From assembly GCA_050084985.1 (NCBI GenBank), contig JBITNC010000002.1, forward strand, positions 38,626,001 through 38,690,000: 64,000 nt of DNA, given 5' to 3'. The stretch comes from Nageia nagi. Lineage: Eukaryota > Pinophyta. The notes below the pieces were generated by a model. It was given only the letters and a program-made list of their open reading frames with translations. It searched no databases and was not told where the DNA came from. The position numbers were made by a program, and so were the translations under genes. Of this stretch, positions 59,507 to 64,000 are shown in pieces (the stretch's first letter is position 1; each line of letters starts with the position of its first letter).

Positions 59507-62362
59507 CTAAAATAACCGCCAATGTTGGTTTAAGAGAAATCCCAATGATGTATCCAAAAGATATTTCTCATATTGCAAAAATTTTCTCACTATAATAGCA
59601 TCAAAATTATTCTTCATATTCAAAATCCTACTCACATAATGCAAATAATCAATAAACAAACAACTAGGTGAGAAATCATTACCATCACATAAAGTAGAGT
59701 TCCTTCTACTTTTCATGAATCCATAATATTGTAAATATTTAATTTTTATTTTTGTTGTTGATTCCTAAGAAACCATTACCTCTTCATTAATAAGAATCCC
59801 CCTTGGTGCCTCAACCAAACTATTCATAAAAACATCCATATTATTCATTGTTTTCACTCCAAATAAGTGATCTCTATAAACTAATGCTCTTACAAGATAA
59901 TTTTTAGTCTCTATTTCATGATGATCATCAAATGTTATCTTGTCAATAGTTTTCACTTTTCAAGAGTTATCTTCATCAAACATATCCAATTATTTTATCC
60001 TTCTTCCCCTAACATAAGGTTGATATATTCCACCTCTTTTTTAAAAAATTGAGCAAGTATTCCATAATAGGTCAAGAAATGGCTCAAAGTTTGATTTTTC
60101 AAAGCTCCTATCCATTCCTAGTGAATGGTATTCATTCCCACACTCCCCCATGGGAATTTCATCATCCTAAGTGCTTCTATAAACTCTTCCTTACTATTTT
60201 CAAAATTCCCCTCTTTTGTAAGGGCTTCAAGTATTGTAGAATCCTCTTGGAAAGGAACTATAATTGTTAATTTTTTTAAGAGATACACTTCATTAACTCC
60301 ATCAATAAGTAAACTAAGAACAGCAATGATTCATCCTTTTTTCCAAACATTATCTTAGATTTGAATTCATGAATGCTAATCTCCAAGGGTACATCTCCTA
60401 TAAAATTTCATAAGACTCTTCACAAACATAATGTTCTTGAAATATTTCCTTTGCATCAATAATTATTCTATGATTTATCAAAAATGAAAAGACATTACAC
60501 TTCATACATTTTTTGATATCTAGAGGAGCCAAATAATTTTGATGTGATTCCCTCTTCTTTAATCTTCTTCCTTCTCCTACCAAAATATTCTAATCTTCTT
60601 CAACAATCATCCTTTCCATCCTTCTTATATTTTGGGAAACATTTTCCCTTTGAATCAAGCTTTCATTTTTAGCCTTCTCCTAATAATGTGTTAGTTTATG
60701 GTTATTTTGTATACTATCAAGTTCTTCAATCACTTACCTAAGCTCTTTAAACTACTCAACCAAAGTAAATTGATTTTATGCTTCTTGTAGAGCCATTTGA
60801 GTGGTGTCTAATGATATTTTTGTTGCTTTAAGCTCATGGATGAGTTCTTCAACCTTTTCCCTCATGTTCTTAAAAACTTATTTGTAAATAGCCTATCATT
60901 GATCATGTGTAATAATACTTCCTTAAACTCCTCCATTATCCTCTTAACATTTTGCATATCATCAAGGGAAATAATTTTTCACTCTTTTGAATCAAATTTT
61001 CAACAAAACCCTTGGTATCATATAATATAGGCAATTATTGTACCTCTTTTATAGTAGTTATCAATGATTGTTCTTTTCAACCATTATTATGAATGTCAAA
61101 ATTGTACCAAACTAATGAACTATCATTATAAAAATTAAAATTAATCTCATAACTTTCAGCAATATCTTTATGAATACTCCATATCTCAAATGTCCCTCTT
61201 TCAAGTCTTATCCCATATTCCTCATTGGACTATTGATTAAAATCATCCCATGCAATAACAACTATGGTTTTTCTTCAAGATCAAATTCAAACATGTTCAT
61301 ATCATTTCCATCACTTGGTTACTAAAATAATTTTAGGAATTGTTTTTTTCCAAGAGTAAATTCATCCCCAACTAGTCTATCATCACACCTAGGTATCAAA
61401 ATACCTTCATTATATTTTTCTTTAACAAATATATCATTAATGTTCATATAACTATTATCATCAAGTTTATAAGTAATATTTCGTGACTTTTCCATACATA
61501 CCTCATGTAGCAAGACAAATTTTTCATCATCCTTTTTTTATTTGAATCCTTCTTCTTCAAAAGTATGTATAACTTCAAAATTTTCCATTAAAGTCTTATC
61601 TAGATCCACAACATCTTCTTTGCTAGTTTCCCCATGTACAATTTCTACCATGAGCTCCTCTTCTTCCCTAATCTCCTCATTGTATAAGAAAGGTTTGAGC
61701 TTCCTCTCATACTTTTTAACAACATTGTTAACCAATTCATGTGTAGTAGTATAAGCAACCAAGTCTTCCCTTAAAACATCCAATAACATAGATAAGAGTG
61801 GATGATAAATATAATCACTTTTATTTATGATCAAAATTATGTCTCTCATGAATGTAATAACATTATTAGCATGTTTTCCTCTAGTTGAAGCAATGAAATG
61901 ATGAAAAAAAGTGTAACTCAACTCATCCATGTCCAAATGTAATATGATATTTCCCATTCCAATTTCTATGATTGATTCAAGTATGGAAACTCTCATAGAA
62001 AAATAAAAACTTATGACATCTCCCAAATTATCAACCAAAATCCTAATTATTGTTCTCAATGTGTTATCATCATAAGGATATTTTGGTACTAAAATTATCA
62101 AGATCTCACTCAAATAATAAGTAACCAATATCCATAACTCTCTATCAATATATCTTAACCATATAGGTTTTCCCAATGACTTCACCACTATAATTTTAGT
62201 TGCTTGTAACATCAAATAATGTTACTCATCCACCATGTGTAAACAAGCTTCTACTTCTTCCAAGGCGTAGAGAAGAGCATCTTTTAGTTGAAATGGAAAT
62301 CCAAGTTTACTTCCAACATAAGTAAATCTTTCTACCAATTCTTTTCTTCCCAATGGTGCCAT
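59507..62362 (-). pseudogene. PDS5-like long ORF carried by element A
   Basis: Starts at ATG 62362 (MAPLGRKELVERF) about 170 bases after the primer site, where gag would be. Codons 1-200 resemble the plant cohesin regulator PDS5 (HEAT-repeat protein that binds the cohesin ring): RELWILVTYYLSEILIILVP, KYPYDDNTLR, RVSILESIIEIGMG, LDMDELSYTFFHHFIASTRG, then LLSMLLDVLREDL and KKYERKLKPFL. An acidic tail (to 61538), an unassigned part (61513-61322, same frame), a frame-shifted part (GIRLERGTFEIWSIHKDIAE, about 61230), a coiled coil (KVEELIHELKATKISLDTT, about 60860-60600), a C-x2-C segment (KKCMKC, about 60500) and further open parts (59956-59765, 59716-59507) follow. Most parts share one frame; stops are scattered (first TAA 62224-62222). 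PDS5 identity is by motif memory and needs a search. Confidence 0.6.
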
Positions 62363-62547
62363 GATCACAACTGAATATTTAATCTTAAAAAATCCTCAAA
62401 TATATCAAATCAACATTTAAAAAATTATCCATGTTGATCAACACATACCCTAGATAAAAATAATATATATCACACAAAATAGCTCCACATAAATCCTCCA
62501 CACTCATATCTGATTATAGGCTAGTAGGAGACCATCTTTGATACCAT
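62363..62547 (-). other. Leader of element A with primer-binding site
   Basis: Minus-strand TGGTATCAAAGA (62546-62535) matches the initiator-Met tRNA site, directly after the 5' LTR end at 62548. The leader to the ATG at 62362 is about 170 bases. Confidence 0.75.
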
Positions 62548-63524
62548 TATAATATCTATAATCATAATTTTAATAATTTTATCCAAAAGAAATTAGATTT
62601 TAAAATGTATAATTAAATCTATAATTTTATTTATAAATCAAATATAAAAACCCCAAAAATAACATGAATTCATCACATAATGCTCTTACAATTATTCTAA
62701 AAGTAGTAATGAAAAGATCAATATTCATACAGCTTAAATCAACCATCACATGTGCAACAAAAAATGCCCAAAAATGGATGTCCCCTCTTGGATGGTATAA
62801 TATTACTTGACATATGTAAAAATGATCTCTAGCTGAGAAAATATCATCAAATAAAATATATGAAAGTGGTGATACACTCTAGGGCATCCAATATACTCAA
62901 AAATGTAACAAAATGTACCAAACCATATTCCAAGGGTTGGGTGGTCCCCTCAAGAAGGGTTTCTATGCCAAATAATATGAAATGGGGGTTCTAAAAGGTG
63001 GGAAAATGCCTCTCCAAGATACCAAAATCTAAAATATTAAAAGATGAAGTATCTAAAAAGCTCCAACATGAATACTAATTAAGGCTTGAAGTGCATCCCT
63101 AGACTTTAAAAGGGTGAGAAGGGCATAACCCTAACTCAAAAGATCAAAGATTAAAATTCTCTAAGCATGCCTTTAAGTGGTGTGATCATCTTACCTTTAT
63201 AGGTGACTTGAAATTAAAAACTTCATTATGAACATGGTAAATCCATATTTCCTTGAAAATACAAATTATAACTATGAACATGGTCGATCCATCTTGCCAA
63301 GAAATTACAACATATGACTATACATGGAGCATCCCATATTGGGATCACAGCTTACACATCTTTACATCAAAATGGCATGTGATAATGCCAAAAATATTAT
63401 AATGACTCCTAAATACTCCTAAGTGTTATAAAATCATAATGAAGAGGGATGCCCTACTCAAAGTGGCTCGATAAAATCATCACAATGGAAATATGATTGA
63501 GATGCTAGAAATGGGGATATTACA
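62548..63524 (-). repeat. 5' LTR of element A
   Basis: 977 bp, starting TGTAATATCCCC on the minus strand at 63524 and ending GATATTATA at 62548. Aligns in order with the three segments of the split 3' LTR. Confidence 0.88.
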
Positions 63525-64000
63525 TTGACCTAACGACCAATACCTTCATGTGGTGATCCTATCATTGTAAATTATAATGGATCTTGGTGACATCCTTTGA
63601 ATGACCACACTAGATGATATCTTACCTCAATAATAAAATTTCTTATTGAAGTGGTGATAGATAACTTTCATGATCATAAAATTTCATGGTCACCTACCAT
63701 GAAAATTATAATAACATGCTATTTATATCTATTTAAATAATGATGATTTATAGGAAGGGTTAGAATAGATCTAGCTAATCATCATGTAGTATCAAATTCA
63801 AGGTGATGCATGTAACCATGTGATAAAGCTAGAAGTGATACACATAAACTACCACCAAAATAAACCTTAACTTTAGATCTAATATATGTATATTATAAGA
63901 TTGATTTTTCACCCAAGTAGGGAATTACAATATTCTTTCCATAAATAGGTATGACCATTATAGCAACAAATTAGATTTTGTTACTCTATTTATAATAAGC
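63525..64000. other. Right flank, nothing recognised
   Basis: AT-rich, no ORF of note. Begins with the presumed TSD TTGAC of element A. Confidence 0.6.

Larger units (their letters stand above)
46662..63529 (-). mobile_element. Element A: LTR element with PDS5-like cargo (outermost)
   Basis: Minus-strand LTR element. 5' LTR 63524-62548, primer site 62546-62535, interior 62547-58427, PPT just right of 58427, and 3' LTR 58426-46667, which is split by elements B/C and insertion D. Removing those leaves about 1003 bp, against 977 bp in the 5' LTR. Termini are TGTAATATC and GATATTA(C/T)A. TSD candidates are ATGAC (46662-46666) and TTGAC (63525-63529), 4 of 5. The interior, only 4.1 kb, holds a long decayed non-retroviral ORF and an integrase C-terminus/chromodomain. 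No gag, protease or RT was found, so it must have depended on other elements. Confidence 0.82.

Noticed and set aside
1-64000. CRISPR arrays, operons, tRNA or rRNA genes
   Set aside because: None seen; the content is plant nuclear DNA. The repeats present are microsatellites, minisatellites and transposon parts.

Overview
This is a window of plant nuclear DNA, AT-rich and dominated by transposable elements of several ages, many inserted into each other. Conserved single-copy coding sequence is almost absent. The lineage mix (Ty1/copia, Tat-lineage and chromoviral Ty3/gypsy, an L1-type LINE, a CACTA DNA transposon, a plant mobile domain remnant), old decayed copies and great repeat density fit a giant plant genome. 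A gymnosperm is my best guess, but the sequence does not prove it. Two 100-base N runs (22181-22280, 47426-47525) are assembly placeholders.

Layout. 1-3.8 kb: decayed minus-strand Ty1/copia. 3.8-7.3 kb: intergenic with small repeats. About 7.3-11.35 kb: 3' part of a plus-strand LTR element carrying an antisense plant mobile domain (PMD) remnant. 13.7-19.1 kb: full-length L1-type LINE with an 18-bp target site duplication (TSD) and poly-A; both ORFs are recognisable and ended mainly by transition-type stops. 21.5-22.2 kb: minisatellite running into a gap. 22.9-27.6 kb: second minus-strand Ty1/copia, with a 732-bp solo LTR inserted in its reverse transcriptase; a second solo LTR of that family lies at 28.55-29.07 kb in the opposite orientation. 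29-33.5 kb: unclassified LTR element whose 3' LTR holds a 104-bp perfect palindrome. 35.4-37.9 kb: tandem duplication of 1.15-1.34 kb. 38.0-39.2 kb: the one gene that reads as intact, a four-exon GARP/G2-like MYB transcription factor on the minus strand, 270 residues. 42.7-44.0 kb: a decayed, unrecognised protein-coding region. 44.5-45.6 kb: a non-autonomous CACTA element with AAT TSDs carrying a PPR gene fragment.

46.7-63.5 kb is one nest. The outermost element A (minus strand, LTRs about 1 kb) contains a long decayed ORF whose first 200 codons resemble the cohesin regulator PDS5, in place of gag, protease, RT and integrase core; only an integrase C-terminus/chromodomain remains before its PPT. 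The 3' LTR of A is split by a chromovirus B (plus strand, perfect TATTA TSD), itself split by a Tat-lineage element C, and by a 1.5-kb LTR-like insertion D.

Functionally, the GARP gene is the only candidate for a working host protein. The rest is a record of insertion, gene capture (PDS5-like, PPR, PMD), LTR-LTR recombination to solo LTRs, and decay by C-to-T type changes.
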